This document shows, piece by piece, positions 54,198-63,594 of a DNA stretch of 64,000 nt. The stretch is taken from NCBI RefSeq assembly GCF_016925535.1, contig NZ_CP070496.1, positions 1,054,001 to 1,118,000 of the forward strand, in the 5' to 3' direction. Source of the stretch: Natronoglycomyces albus. Lineage in GTDB: Bacteria > Actinomycetota > Actinomycetes > Mycobacteriales > Micromonosporaceae. The translations under genes were made by a program, and so were the position numbers. Every line of letters starts with the position of its first letter. Within the stretch, counting starts at the first letter, position 1. A model generated the notes under the pieces. That model did not search any database and was not told the origin of the DNA. It saw nothing but the letters and a program-made list of their open reading frames with translations.

Positions 54198-55940
54198 TCA
54201 ACGGACGGGGAAGCCAATGCGCATTTCGCATGCGGCTGCCACGTCATCTCTGGAGGGAATCGTCTGCCCGGCCAGGTCCGACAGCGTCCATGCCAGACGT
54301 AGGACCCGGTCATAGCCCCGGCCAGAGATCCGCCCCTTCTCCAAAAGCGTGTTGGCCTCCTGTGTGGCAGATGTCGGCAATCGCCACGGCTGCGACCGCA
54401 AGGCCGGACCTGGCACCGCGCCGTTGACCTGCCAGGACTGGCCACTCTTGCCCCATCGTTCGGCCGCGATCATCCGAGCTAGAAGCACCCGCTTGGCCAT
54501 GTCGGCGGAACTTTCACCGGCTGGCTGATCCCCGACGATGGCGCTGGCGGCCACAGTGGGCACTCGTAGATGGATGTCCACGCGGTCCATGAGGGGGCCG
54601 GACAGTCGTGCCAAGTAACGGCGGCGGGTGTTTCCCGGGCAAACGCACTGGTGGGATTTTGCGGAGGCACAGGGGCACGGATTGGCGGCCAGGATCAGCT
54701 GCACCTGTGAGGGGAATGTCGCGGTGTGTTTGGCACGGTGGATGACTGTTTCTCCGCTCTCAAGCGGTTGGCGCAGCGCGTCTAGCACATCGCGTTTGAA
54801 CTCGGGAGCTTCGTCGAGGAAAAGTACGCCCCGGTGGGCCAGCGGTACGGCTCCTGGTCGCAGGTGGTGCCCGCCTCCACCAATGAGCGCGGGGGCGGTG
54901 GTGGTGTGGTGTGGTGCCTGAAAGGGCGGGTGCCGTATGAGTCCGCAGTTGGGCGGCAACGTTCCTGCCAGCGAATGCACTGACGTGACTTCGAGGGCTT
55001 CTTCGTCGGTCAGCGGTGGCAGGAGAGAGGGCAGGCGCTCGGCCAGCATCGTCTTGCCCGCGCCAGGTGGACCCTGCAAGAACATGTGGTGCCTGCCAGC
55101 TGCCGCTACTTCGAGAGCTTGCCTGGCCATCGCCTGCCCGCGCAGGTCGGCCATGTCTGGAAGCGAGGGTGTCACGTGTGGTTCGGGCGGGGGAGGTGAT
55201 GGAAGTTCAGCACTCCCGCGCAGCCAATCGATGACCATGCCCAGGTCAGCGGGGGCGAAAATGGTCAGGCCGTCTACTAGCTGAGCTTCGGTGGCATTGT
55301 CGGCAGAGACAAGGACTCGCCGTATTCCAGCGGCGCGAGCGGCCAGTAGGGCTGGCAGAACTCCCAGGACTCCCCGGAGGCTTCCGTCGAGGCCCAGCTC
55401 GGCAAACATGGCAGTGCCCTCGAGTCTTTCTGTGGGCGCGTTGCCCGCAGCGCACACGATGGCGCAGGCGAAGGCCAGATCGCAGGAGGTCCCGGTAGTC
55501 GGCACCGATGCTGGCCCGAAGTTCACCGAGACATCCCCGTCGGGGAAGGTGAGGCCCGAGTTACTCATCGCCGCTCGGGCCCGTGTCTGCGCCTGATTCA
55601 CGGAGGAATCGGGCAGTCCCGACAGGAAGACCTTGCCACCGCTTGGACTGGGCCTCCCCACCGTCGCTTCCACCGTGACGACAGTTCCGCTCGCGCCTAG
55701 CAGCGTGAGGCCGGTGCTGCGCGCATACCGGTCGAGTCGCCCCTTACCTTTGGAGGCCGCCCCTGGTTGGGGAGGAATTCCTCCCTGGTCGACAACGCTG
55801 TCACGATGCGTATCGCTCTCGGAGGTGTATTCCTGACCAGGAAAGTAATCTGCGGTTGGGGCATTCACAGTTGGGCCCGATGGCGGTATTGGGTACGAAG
55901 CGGATGTTCGGCAGCCTGGTCCGGTCAGTTCGTGCGACAT
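54198..55940 (-). CDS. YifB/ComM family Mg-chelatase-like AAA+ ATPase
   Basis: 580 residues. ChlI-like N-terminal Lon-type fold (about 75-260), then the AAA+ core with Walker A GPPGAGKT, Walker B LFLDEAPEF, sensor-like segments, cysteine block CPCASAKSHQCVCPG, and a C-terminal domain. ComM-type proteins are branch-migration helicases in transformation. The normal start of the family is around residue 75 (LTLLGASGTVVTVEATV), yet ATG 55940 has AGAGGA seven bases upstream and overlaps the yraN stop, so a real 70-residue low-complexity extension is likely. Confidence 0.92.
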   Translation of the reverse strand: MSHELTGPGCRTSASYPIPPSGPTVNAPTADYFPGQEYTSESDTHRDSVVDQGGIPPQPGAASKGKGRLDRYARSTGLTLLGASGTVVTVEATVGRPSPSGGKVFLSGLPDSSVNQAQTRARAAMSNSGLTFPDGDVSVNFGPASVPTTGTSCDLAFACAIVCAAGNAPTERLEGTAMFAELGLDGSLRGVLGVLPALLAARAAGIRRVLVSADNATEAQLVDGLTIFAPADLGMVIDWLRGSAELPSPPPPEPHVTPSLPDMADLRGQAMARQALEVAAAGRHHMFLQGPPGAGKTMLAERLPSLLPPLTDEEALEVTSVHSLAGTLPPNCGLIRHPPFQAPHHTTTAPALIGGGGHHLRPGAVPLAHRGVLFLDEAPEFKRDVLDALRQPLESGETVIHRAKHTATFPSQVQLILAANPCPCASAKSHQCVCPGNTRRRYLARLSGPLMDRVDIHLRVPTVAASAIVGDQPAGESSADMAKRVLLARMIAAERWGKSGQSWQVNGAVPGPALRSQPWRLPTSATQEANTLLEKGRISGRGYDRVLRLAWTLSDLAGQTIPSRDDVAAACEMRIGFPVR

Positions 55941-56326
55941 TGACGTGGTCCTCTCAGATGTTCAAGTTGCAATTCATGGCTGCCCACCGCCCTCAAGAGC
56001 AGGTGGTCAATACGCCACGGCTGGTCGAACGTCGCCCGATCTTTGAGCCACAACTGGGCCAGTGCCACCAGTTGGCTGGCCTTTGCCGCGTCAATGGCGG
56101 CCGAGGGCGGTCCATACTTCAGACTTCGCCGGGTCTTGACCTCGCAGAACACGATCGTGTCGCGGTGGCGAGCGATGAGGTCGATTTCTCCGGCGGCCTC
56201 CCTCCAGTTGCATTCGAGGATGCGGATACCGTCGCGGCGCAGATGATCGGCGGCAAATCGCTCCCCTATGACGCCGAGCTCAAAGGGCGAGAGTTCACCT
56301 AGGTCGGGTATGGGCGGAGTCGTCAT
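55925..56326 (-). CDS. yraN: UPF0102 (YraN) family nuclease-like protein
   Basis: 133 residues. It has the YraN core: GVIGERFAADHLRRDGI, then NWREAAGEIDLIARHRDTIVFCEVKTRR, the GEID and EVK restriction-endonuclease-like residues. Function unsettled; commonly linked with yifB and dprA. ATG overlaps the M23 stop as ATGA and its own stop overlaps the yifB start. Confidence 0.93.
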   Translation of the reverse strand: MTTPPIPDLGELSPFELGVIGERFAADHLRRDGIRILECNWREAAGEIDLIARHRDTIVFCEVKTRRSLKYGPPSAAIDAAKASQLVALAQLWLKDRATFDQPWRIDHLLLRAVGSHELQLEHLRGPRQCRTN

Positions 56327-57015
56327 TGCCCTTCCACCTCAGGCATGCCGAGATCGGGCCGGGGCAAGAGCCGGGCCTGGCCGAGCCCGAGTAGCCACAG
56401 GGGGTCGACGTAGCGGCCGTGGAGTCGGGCTCCCCAGTGCAGGCACGGATCTGAATCGTCGCAGCCGCGATGCGCTCCGACGAGAAGGCCGATTTCGTCT
56501 CCTGCCCGCACATGTTGCCCGGTGCGAACGCTGGCCTCGACTGGTTCGTAACTAGTTCGCCAGCCGCCCGGGTGGGCGATCGCGACAACTCCCCGATCAT
56601 TAAGCCGGTCGGCATATACGACGACCCCGTCTCGTGCCGCGGTGATGACATGGCGGTGGCTTCCGGCTAGGTCGACTCCTCGATGACCGGCCGCCCAGGG
56701 CAGCGGTGGGGGATGGAATGGCCTGACGACGCGCAGCGCGATCAGAGGGGCCCGCCATGCCTTGGAACCGGAACTGAGCCCATCCGCGGGGGAGTCCTCA
56801 GCGTGCTGGCCAAGGGGCGTCGCAGAATCGCGGGTGGCCAGACGATCATGGCTGGCCAGGTCGGGGCTCTCGTGAGTTATGGGCCAAGAAACGGCGAGCA
56901 TCGCATGATGTGGGTCTGGGTCTGTGACTGGAGAAGGGGGCCATACAAAAAGCCCCATAGCGACCAAAACTCCCATGAGAGCTGAGAGGAGGCCAAAACG
57001 TTTTGTAAGTTTCAT
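56323..57015 (-). CDS. M23 family metallopeptidase (secreted or membrane-anchored)
   Basis: 230 residues with an N-terminal membrane helix or signal (about 8-26) and an M23/LytM-type domain (about 110-215): the HRGVDLAGSHRH first metal ligands, VVAIAHPGGW, GLLVGAHRGCDDSDPCLHWG with the HxxG/HWG end. One motif is HRGVDLAG instead of the canonical HxGxDxxA, so activity is likely but not certain. ATG 57013 preferred over a TTG at 57051. Divergent from rpsB as in mycobacteria. Confidence 0.85.
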   Translation of the reverse strand: MKLTKRFGLLSALMGVLVAMGLFVWPPSPVTDPDPHHAMLAVSWPITHESPDLASHDRLATRDSATPLGQHAEDSPADGLSSGSKAWRAPLIALRVVRPFHPPPLPWAAGHRGVDLAGSHRHVITAARDGVVVYADRLNDRGVVAIAHPGGWRTSYEPVEASVRTGQHVRAGDEIGLLVGAHRGCDDSDPCLHWGARLHGRYVDPLWLLGLGQARLLPRPDLGMPEVEGQ

Positions 57016-57067
57016 GCAATAAATATTGGAGGAATATGTCAATATGGTCAACGAAAAAATTCTCGGC

Positions 57068-57076
57068 TGTGGATAA
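57068..57076 (-). promoter_or_regulatory. DnaA box (perfect TTATCCACA, minus strand)
   Basis: TGTGGATAA at 57068-57076 is the exact complement of the consensus DnaA box TTATCCACA. The partner copy is at 57136-57144. Confidence 0.75.
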
Positions 57077-57135
57077 CCCCCCTTCGTCCGGCGCGAGACC
57101 AGGGTTGAAGCGCTGGTCCAGCGCCATGTGGTGAG

Positions 57136-57144
57136 TTATCCACA
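57136..57144 (+). promoter_or_regulatory. DnaA box (perfect TTATCCACA, plus strand)
   Basis: Exact consensus DnaA box facing the copy at 57068-57076, with 59 bases between. Confidence 0.75.
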
Positions 57145-57665
57145 GGGCGTAGCCGCTGGCGCGGCAGTCGCGCCGATCGAATGGCGGGCAGTGTGGTTAG
57201 CGCCAGCGTTCAAATGTCCCCTCCGCTTCGCCCGAGGCGTGCCCTCACTGGGGTCTCAAGCTCCTTATGGTTAGCCTGGGTCACTCGGCCTGCCCAGCGC
57301 GAAAGCGCGTGCCAACGCCCGCGTACACTTGACCGGTGTGGCCAATTCATGCTGGCCACCACTAGCGGCTGAGATTCACAACAGTGGGTCACGGCAGGCC
57401 GCCCACTCGCAAGTCGCGTCATTTCGACTTCGGGGAGTGCGGCCCGTCCGCATCACACTTCTCAGCTGACTTCGCGCATTCAGTCCGGCCGCCACCAGCG
57501 GTCTCGCGCGTCGGGACATTCCGACATCGCAGTCTCCCCGGTCCGGCTACGCCGGTCCTCCACGACTGCGACAGCCTGAATGCCAGGAAGAGAGGACGAC
57601 CACGTTCTCTCCACGAACCAGGGAACGCGCCTCGCGTGAGGTGTGGGTGAAGAAAGGAATCAACC

Positions 57666-58544
57666 TTGTCGGTTGTAACAATGCGCCAGCTGCTCGAAAG
57701 CGGCGTGCACTTCGGGCACCAGACCCGTCGCTGGAACCCGAAGATGAAGCGGTTCATTTTCACTGACCGCAACGGCATCTACGTGATTGACTTGCGTCAG
57801 AGCCTCGAATACGCCGAAAAGGCCCACGACTTCGTCAAGAACATCGTGGCCGGGGGCGGCAACGTCCTCTTCGTCGGTACCAAGAAGCAGGCTCAAGAAG
57901 CCATTGCAGAGCAGGCCACTCGCGTGGGCATGCCCTACGTGAACTACCGCTGGCTGGGCGGCATGCTCACCAACTTCCAGACCATCAACAAGCGGCTCCA
58001 GCGCCTCAAAGAGCTGGAACTGCTGGAGCAAAACGGTGCTGTCGCCAAGCGCACCAAGAAGGAAATGCTCCAGCTCATGCGCGAGAAGGACAAGCTCACC
58101 CGTACGCTGGGCGGTCTGCGCGACATGACCAAGCTGCCGCAGGCGATCTGGATCGTCGACACCAAGAAAGAGCACATCGCCGTGGACGAGGCCCGCAAGC
58201 TGGGCATCCCGGTCATCGCCATCTTGGACACCAACTGCGACCCCGACGAGGTCGACCACCCGATTCCGGGTAACGACGACGCGATCCGTTCGGTGGCGCT
58301 TCTGACCCGTGTCATCGCCGATGGTGTCGCCGAGGGCCTCATGGCCCGCTCGTCTGGCTCCTCCGAAGAGGCAGCGGGCAAGTCCGAGAACGAGCCGCTG
58401 GCCGAGTGGGAAAAGGAACTGCTCACCACCGACGGCGAAAAGACCGAGGCCAAGACCGAGGAGAAGGCCGAAGAGGCCCCCGAAGCTGAGGCTCCCAAGG
58501 CTGAGGCTGAGGAGAAGCCCGCCGACGAGGTCAAGGCCGAATAA
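57666..58544 (+). CDS. rpsB: 30S ribosomal protein S2
   Basis: 292 residues. S2 core ([48 protein letters not shown], and [23 protein letters not shown]) with an actinobacterial acidic tail (about 230-292). TTG start with AAAGGA upstream is correct because it yields the conserved opening. First of the rpsB-tsf pair. Confidence 0.97.
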   Translation: MSVVTMRQLLESGVHFGHQTRRWNPKMKRFIFTDRNGIYVIDLRQSLEYAEKAHDFVKNIVAGGGNVLFVGTKKQAQEAIAEQATRVGMPYVNYRWLGGMLTNFQTINKRLQRLKELELLEQNGAVAKRTKKEMLQLMREKDKLTRTLGGLRDMTKLPQAIWIVDTKKEHIAVDEARKLGIPVIAILDTNCDPDEVDHPIPGNDDAIRSVALLTRVIADGVAEGLMARSSGSSEEAAGKSENEPLAEWEKELLTTDGEKTEAKTEEKAEEAPEAEAPKAEAEEKPADEVKAE

Positions 58545-58586
58545 GCCTCTGGGCTCGCGATTGCCTGAGTGCGTCGCGTACCCGTG

Positions 58587-58621
58587 GGGGCGGCGAGGGC
58601 CATGAATTTCCTCGTCGCCCC
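58587..58621 (+). other. Hairpin between rpsB and tsf
   Basis: A 12-base-pair stem with one G-T pair (GGGGCGGCGAGG and CCTCGTCGCCCC) and an 11-base loop, in the 159-base gap. No T-tract. Likely a processing or attenuation structure that adjusts tsf output relative to rpsB. Confidence 0.6.
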
Positions 58622-58703
58622 ATTAGCAATAGCTCTAGTTCCACAAGCTCTGTTCGTACACAAGGCTCGCGTTTGACGCGGGCCACCCATTGAAGGGGAG
58701 TAG

Positions 58704-59516
58704 ATGGCCGCCATCACCGCAGCTGACATCAAGCGGCTCCGCGAGCTCACCGGTGCCGGAATGATGGACGTTAAGAAGGCACTGACCGAGGCCGACGGCG
58801 ACTTCGACGCCGCTGTCGAGGCTCTGCGCATCAAGGGCGCGAAGGACGTCGGCAAGCGTGCCGGACGCACCACCGCCAACGGCCTGGTCGCCCAATCGGG
58901 CAATGCCCTGCTGGAGCTCAACTGCGAGACTGACTTCGTCGCCAAGAACGCCACGTTCATCGAGTTGGCTCAGAATCTGGTCGAGCACGCCGCAGCCACC
59001 AAGACCTCCGACGTGCAGGCCCTGCTGGACTCGAAACTCGGTGACAAGACTGTCGCCGACATTATCGCCGAAGAGTCCGCTCGGATCGGCGAAAAGCTGG
59101 TCATCGGTCGCGTTGGAGTGCTGGAAGGCTCGACCACCGCCTACATGCACCGCAAATCCGCCGACCTCCCGCCGCAGGTCGGCGTCGTCATCGCTTTCGA
59201 GGGTGACGAAGAGGCCGCGCGTCAGGTCGGTATGCAGGTCGCCGCCATGCGTCCGAAGTACCTCACCTCCGATGAGGTTCCGGCCGACATCGTCGAGGCC
59301 GAGAAGCGTATCGCCGAGGAGACTGCCCGCTCTGAGGGTAAGCCCGAACAGGCGATCTCGAAGGTCGTCGAGGGCAAGGTCAATTCCTACTACGCTGACT
59401 TCGTTCTGCTGAACCAGAAGTCGGTCATGGACAACAAGAAGACCGTCGAGAAGACTCTGGAAGAAGCCGGGACCAAGGTCACCGGATTCCTCCGTTTCGA
59501 GGTCGGCCAGGAGTAG
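58704..59516 (+). CDS. tsf: Elongation factor Ts
   Basis: 270 residues; exchanges GDP for GTP on EF-Tu. N-terminal UBA-like domain with [16 protein letters not shown], the [12 protein letters not shown] segment, two core subdomains and the ETGEQ-like ENxxx C-terminus ([11 protein letters not shown]). ATG 58704 with GGGGAG upstream; followed by a good terminator. Confidence 0.97.
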   Translation: MAAITAADIKRLRELTGAGMMDVKKALTEADGDFDAAVEALRIKGAKDVGKRAGRTTANGLVAQSGNALLELNCETDFVAKNATFIELAQNLVEHAAATKTSDVQALLDSKLGDKTVADIIAEESARIGEKLVIGRVGVLEGSTTAYMHRKSADLPPQVGVVIAFEGDEEAARQVGMQVAAMRPKYLTSDEVPADIVEAEKRIAEETARSEGKPEQAISKVVEGKVNSYYADFVLLNQKSVMDNKKTVEKTLEEAGTKVTGFLRFEVGQE

Positions 59517-59537
59517 GCTTACCGCCAACGAGCTGAC

Positions 59538-59588
59538 ACGAGGAGGCCGCTTACATGCATATTCGCACCAAGTGGCCTCCTCGTTTGC
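59538..59588 (+). terminator. Terminator after tsf
   Basis: Perfect 11-base stem ACGAGGAGGCC (59538-59548) and GGCCTCCTCGT (59574-59584) with a 25-base loop, then TTGC. Confidence 0.65.
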
Positions 59589-59714
59589 TATGTCCCGCCA
59601 CCGAACCGGCCCAGTGATGACCTCGAAGCGTCGGGCCGGACATTCCGGCGGAATATCACCCGAAGAGCGCACCGCAGAGCACCCACCGCATGAGCAATCC
59701 GAAGGAACGAACCC

Positions 59715-60452
59715 ATGAGCGAATCCTCGCAGCACCGGTATAACCGTGTCGTCTTGAAACTGTCCGGTGAAGCATTCGGCGGCGGGGCCGTCGGCGTGGA
59801 CCCCGATGTCGTGCAAGGAATCGCTCGCCAAATCGCCACTTCGGTCAATTCCGGAGTCCAGGTTGCCGTGGTCATCGGCGGAGGCAACTTCTTCCGTGGC
59901 GCCGAACTGCAGCGACGCGGTATGGAACGCACGCGTGCCGACTACATGGGAATGCTCGGAACGGTCATGAACTGTTTGGCGCTGCAAGACTTCTTGGAAA
60001 AAGAGGGCATTGACACGCGCGTGCAGACGGCCATCACGATGGCCCAGGTCGCCGAGGCCTACATACCGCGGCGGGCCATTCGCCACCTTGAAAAGGGACG
60101 TGTGGTGATCTTTGGCGCGGGAGCTGGCCTACCGTACTTTTCGACCGACACTGTCGCCGCGCAGCGGGCCCTTGAAATCGCCGCCGACATCGTGCTCATG
60201 AGTAAGAATGGAGTCGACGCCGTCTACACGGCCGACCCTCGTAAAGACCCCGACGCGCAGCGTCTGGATAGCCTCACGTTTGAAGAGGCGCTGCGTCGCG
60301 AGCTGCAAGTGATAGACGCCGCCGGGTTCAGCCTGTGCAAGGACAACAATCTTTCCATGCTCGTCTTTGGAGCCGAGGGGGAGGATACGATCCAGCGCGC
60401 CATCTGCGGGGAGAAGATCGGCACCCTGATCCATGCCGCCGCAGGCCAATAG
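59715..60452 (+). CDS. pyrH: Uridylate kinase
   Basis: 245 residues of the amino-acid-kinase fold: [26 protein letters not shown] and [17 protein letters not shown]. Converts UMP to UDP. ATG 59715 with AAGGAACG upstream. The gap before frr contains copy B of the palindromic element. Confidence 0.97.
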   Translation: MSESSQHRYNRVVLKLSGEAFGGGAVGVDPDVVQGIARQIATSVNSGVQVAVVIGGGNFFRGAELQRRGMERTRADYMGMLGTVMNCLALQDFLEKEGIDTRVQTAITMAQVAEAYIPRRAIRHLEKGRVVIFGAGAGLPYFSTDTVAAQRALEIAADIVLMSKNGVDAVYTADPRKDPDAQRLDSLTFEEALRRELQVIDAAGFSLCKDNNLSMLVFGAEGEDTIQRAICGEKIGTLIHAAAGQ

Positions 60453-60594
60453 AGCCTTACGGTACGGTCGAATTGCTCATTCAGGTGCGTTCGATAGTCG
60501 CCTCAGACGTCGCCTCTGCGCAGGTGCAGGATGAGGTTAACCCGCGCGGTTCGCACGCCTAGGAAACGTTGCCCCAGAAAGCCTTATGGGACGA

Positions 60595-60661
60595 GCGTTC
60601 TCCGCGGCGGGCCCACCTTTGTAAACTTCACCTCCTGCGGCCTTGCAGGAGCACACCTGAA
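60595..60661 (+). repeat. Dispersed palindromic element, copy B (between pyrH and frr)
   Basis: About 67 bases resembling copy A from the hairpin to the right end: CTCCTGC-GGCCTT-GCAGGAG (60632-60651) and CACCTGAA at the right end (60654-60661). The inner stem is degenerate (GCCCAC opposite GTAAAC), and the left end cannot be defined. Confidence 0.7.
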
Positions 60662-60710
60662 TAGGCCACTGAGTTTGCTGATGTCAGGTACAAGAATGTG
60701 AGAGATTGCA

Positions 60711-61268
60711 GTGATTGACGAATCCCTTCTCGAAGCAGAAGACAAGATGGAACGCGCTGTGGCGCACGCCAAGGAAGAGTTCGCAGCGGTTCGCACCGGC
60801 CGCGCTTCCGCCGCCATGTTCTCCAAGATCACAGTGGACTATTACGGGGCGCAGACGCCGTTGCCGCAACTTGCCTCCATTGCCGTTCCCGAGCCGCGCA
60901 TGGTGATCATCAAGCCCTTCGACATGTCGCAAACTGACGCCATTGAACGAGCTATTCGCGAGTCCGACCTTGGACTCAACCCGAATAACGAAGGCAATCA
61001 GCTGCGGTTGAACCTCCCGATTATGACCGAGGAACGTCGACGGGAAATGATCAAAGTTGTCCGTTCCAAGGGAGAGGACAGCAAGGTGTCGGTGCGCAAC
61101 ATCCGCCGCAAGTCCAAGGACGAGATCGCCAAGTTGGTCAAGGACGGCGAAGCTCGCGAGGACGAGGGTCATCAAGCCGAAAAGGACCTAGACGACATCA
61201 CCGGCCGCTACACCAAGCAAATCGACGATCTTGTGGCGGCAAAAGAAGCTGAGCTACTAGAGATTTGA
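60711..61268 (+). CDS. frr: Ribosome recycling factor
   Basis: 185 residues, the exact family length. RRF features include the [19 protein letters not shown] segment, [19 protein letters not shown], and the long helical tail. GTG start with only a weak ribosome binding site; stop overlaps the cdsA ATG as TGATG. Confidence 0.97.
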   Translation: MIDESLLEAEDKMERAVAHAKEEFAAVRTGRASAAMFSKITVDYYGAQTPLPQLASIAVPEPRMVIIKPFDMSQTDAIERAIRESDLGLNPNNEGNQLRLNLPIMTEERRREMIKVVRSKGEDSKVSVRNIRRKSKDEIAKLVKDGEAREDEGHQAEKDLDDITGRYTKQIDDLVAAKEAELLEI

Positions 61269-62317
61269 TGAGACCGCTACATAGCGACCAGCCTGGAGAT
61301 GAAAGGGCTCGGCGAAGCGAGGCCGAGCCCTCCCCGCCTCCCTCCTTGGACACCCCACACCCTCAGAGCGACCTCCCAGACTCGCCTCAGCTGGGGAACG
61401 AGGAGCCCAAACAGCCCGTCAAGAAGGTGAAGGCTGGACGTAACCTTCCCGCCGCCATCATCACGGGTGTCGTACTGGGCGCGGTCATTCTCGGTTCCCT
61501 CCTGATCCAGCCCATAGTCTTTCTTGGCGTTGCCGGGGTCGCCGTCGCCGTCGGCACCTGGGAACTGGCCACTGCCATGCGTAAAGCGGGCAAGAACGTG
61601 CCTGTGGTCCCGCTGGCCGTCGGTGCGGTGATCGTTCTTGCCTTGACCTGGTTTGGCGGCGGCAACGCCCTCATGCTTTCCATTGGCCTCGTTGTCGCGG
61701 CCCTGTTCATTTGGCGGCTGGGCGAAGGGGCGACCGGGTATCACATCGATCTTCCGGCCTCTGTCCTCGTGGCGGTGTACGTTCCGTTCTTGGGCGGGTT
61801 CGCGATGCTGATCGCTTCCGCCGAAGACGGCGCGTGGCGCGTGATCGCAATGCTGTTGATGGTGGTGCTGTCCGACACCGGCGGGTATGTGGCCGGAGTG
61901 TTCTTCGGGAAACATCCGATGGCCCCGCGCATTAGCCCCAAGAAGTCGTGGGAGGGGCTTTTCGGCTCTGTGGCCGCCAGCTCGCTGGGAGGCGCGTTGG
62001 CGCTGTGGCTGCTCTTTGAGGTGGACGTGTGGATGGGCCTGGCCGTCGGTGTCAGTATCGCGCTGGCGGGCACGCTGGGGGACTTGACGGAGTCACTTAT
62101 AAAGAGGGACCTGGGAATCAAGGACATGAGCAATTTGATTCCCGGTCACGGCGGCCTGATGGACAGGCTTGACTCGATTCTCATGGCCGCTCCCGTGGCC
62201 TTCATCTGGTTTTGGTATTTGCTCGGCTTAGCGGGAGACTTATGTCTCTTTGAGTCGATCGATAGTAGTGACCTGGTGACGCAGCGGTGGGAGCCTGGCA
62301 CATGTGGCGGGCTTTGA
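61268..62317 (+). CDS. cdsA: Phosphatidate cytidylyltransferase
   Basis: 349 residues. A Pro/Glu-rich cytoplasmic start (about 60 residues) and eight or so membrane helices. The CDS signature SLIKRDLGIKDMSNLIPGHG followed by GLMDRLDS (about 275-305) marks the active site for CDP-diacylglycerol synthesis. After the last helix there is an unusual tail (about 30 residues) with a GTCGGL end; a late frameshift cannot be excluded. ATG 61268 preferred to the in-frame TTG at 61265. Confidence 0.95.
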   Translation: MRPLHSDQPGDERARRSEAEPSPPPSLDTPHPQSDLPDSPQLGNEEPKQPVKKVKAGRNLPAAIITGVVLGAVILGSLLIQPIVFLGVAGVAVAVGTWELATAMRKAGKNVPVVPLAVGAVIVLALTWFGGGNALMLSIGLVVAALFIWRLGEGATGYHIDLPASVLVAVYVPFLGGFAMLIASAEDGAWRVIAMLLMVVLSDTGGYVAGVFFGKHPMAPRISPKKSWEGLFGSVAASSLGGALALWLLFEVDVWMGLAVGVSIALAGTLGDLTESLIKRDLGIKDMSNLIPGHGGLMDRLDSILMAAPVAFIWFWYLLGLAGDLCLFESIDSSDLVTQRWEPGTCGGL

Positions 62318-62445
62318 CCAGGGACCGAACGGTTGGAAGTGCAGCGATCAATGGACAGTATGTGGACACGCGAGGGTAGGTCACCCTCTTACGAGGAACT
62401 GGGGTTGGCAGATGCAGCGCTACTCATGCGAGACTTGGCTGTGAC

Positions 62446-63576
62446 ATGGCTGTAGCACTCACATTGACAGAACCGCGCAAGCGCAGGGCCGCACCTCCCC
62501 GGCACCTGGCTGATCTCAGCATGGCCGAATGCCAGGAGGTGTTGGCCGAGTTGGGTCAACCGGCCTTCCGAGCCAAGCAGCTTCGCAACCAGTACTTCGG
62601 GCGGCACGTTACTGACGCGGAGGCGATGACCGATCTTCCGGTGGCCGCGCGAGAGCAGATCGGGTCGGCTCTGTTGCCGCAGTTGTTGCATCAGGTCCGT
62701 CAGGATTCTTGCGACGATGGCAAGACGGTGAAGACTTTGTGGCGGCTTCACGACGGGGCGTTGGTCGAGAGCGTACTGATGGCCTACCCCGATCGGGTTA
62801 CCGTCTGTATTTCTTCCCAGGCTGGTTGTGGCATGGCTTGCCCCTTTTGTGCGACTGGTCAGGCCGGTTTGACGCGCAACCTCTCGACCGCCGAGATCGT
62901 TGATCAAGTAGTACACGCGGCTAAGACCGCCGCGGAACATGAGCTGGGTCGTCTCTCCCATGTCGTTTTCATGGGGATGGGCGAGCCGCTGGCGAACTGG
63001 GCGCGGTTGAAGAAGGTGTTGCAGTTGCTGACTGCTCCGGTCCCGGATGGGGTGGGGCTATCAGCTCGCAACATCACCGTGTCCACTGTGGGGTTGGTCC
63101 CACAGATCAAGCAACTGACCGAATTGGGGCTTCCAGTCACCTTGGCTGTGTCACTGCACGCTCCCGATGACGAGCTGCGTGATGAGCTCGTCCCGATCAA
63201 CACCCGTTGGAAGGTCGCGGAAGTTCTCGATGCCGCGTGGGAGTACGCTAACCGGTCTAAACGCCGTGTCTCGATTGAGTACGCGATGATCCGGGACATC
63301 AATGACCAACCGTGGCGTGCGGATCGGCTGGCCGCGCTCTTGCGTGGCCGTATCGCACATGTCAATCTGATCCCGCTGAACCCAACACCGGGCTCTCGCT
63401 GGGACGCGAGTCCGAAGCCGGTGGAGGCGGAGTTTGTACGTCGGCTACGGGATGGCGGGATCGCCACGACAGTGCGTGATACCCGCGGACAGGAGATCGA
63501 CGGTGCCTGTGGGCAGTTGGCCGCCTCTGAGCAGGCCGGCACATCCGTCGATACGAACAGTGGCCGAACGAGTTAA
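62446..63576 (+). CDS. rlmN: 23S rRNA/tRNA adenine C2-methyltransferase RlmN
   Basis: 376 residues. Radical-SAM enzyme with [11 protein letters not shown] (the CxxxCxxC cluster; full motif GCGMACPFC), MGMGEPL, and the second-cysteine region near the C-terminus ([22 protein letters not shown]), which contributes the methyl-accepting cysteine. Methylates A2503 of 23S rRNA and A37 of tRNAs. ATG without a clear ribosome binding site; 128 bases after cdsA. Confidence 0.95.
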   Translation: MAVALTLTEPRKRRAAPPRHLADLSMAECQEVLAELGQPAFRAKQLRNQYFGRHVTDAEAMTDLPVAAREQIGSALLPQLLHQVRQDSCDDGKTVKTLWRLHDGALVESVLMAYPDRVTVCISSQAGCGMACPFCATGQAGLTRNLSTAEIVDQVVHAAKTAAEHELGRLSHVVFMGMGEPLANWARLKKVLQLLTAPVPDGVGLSARNITVSTVGLVPQIKQLTELGLPVTLAVSLHAPDDELRDELVPINTRWKVAEVLDAAWEYANRSKRRVSIEYAMIRDINDQPWRADRLAALLRGRIAHVNLIPLNPTPGSRWDASPKPVEAEFVRRLRDGGIATTVRDTRGQEIDGACGQLAASEQAGTSVDTNSGRTS

Positions 63577-63594
63577 GCGGAAGGTGGCTTTGTA

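Larger units (their letters stand above)
57016..57665. other. Divergent region between M23 gene and rpsB with paired DnaA boxes
   Basis: About 650 bases. It holds two perfect DnaA boxes (listed separately), an inverted repeat GTGGCCA-8-TGGCCAC at 57338-57359, and the long 5' leader of rpsB. Frames in it are not convincing. Confidence 0.6.

Noticed and set aside
57011-57130. Small plus-strand frame after GGAGGAATATG near 57030
   Set aside because: 32 codons, spacing of the Shine-Dalgarno is too short and no conserved product is recognisable.
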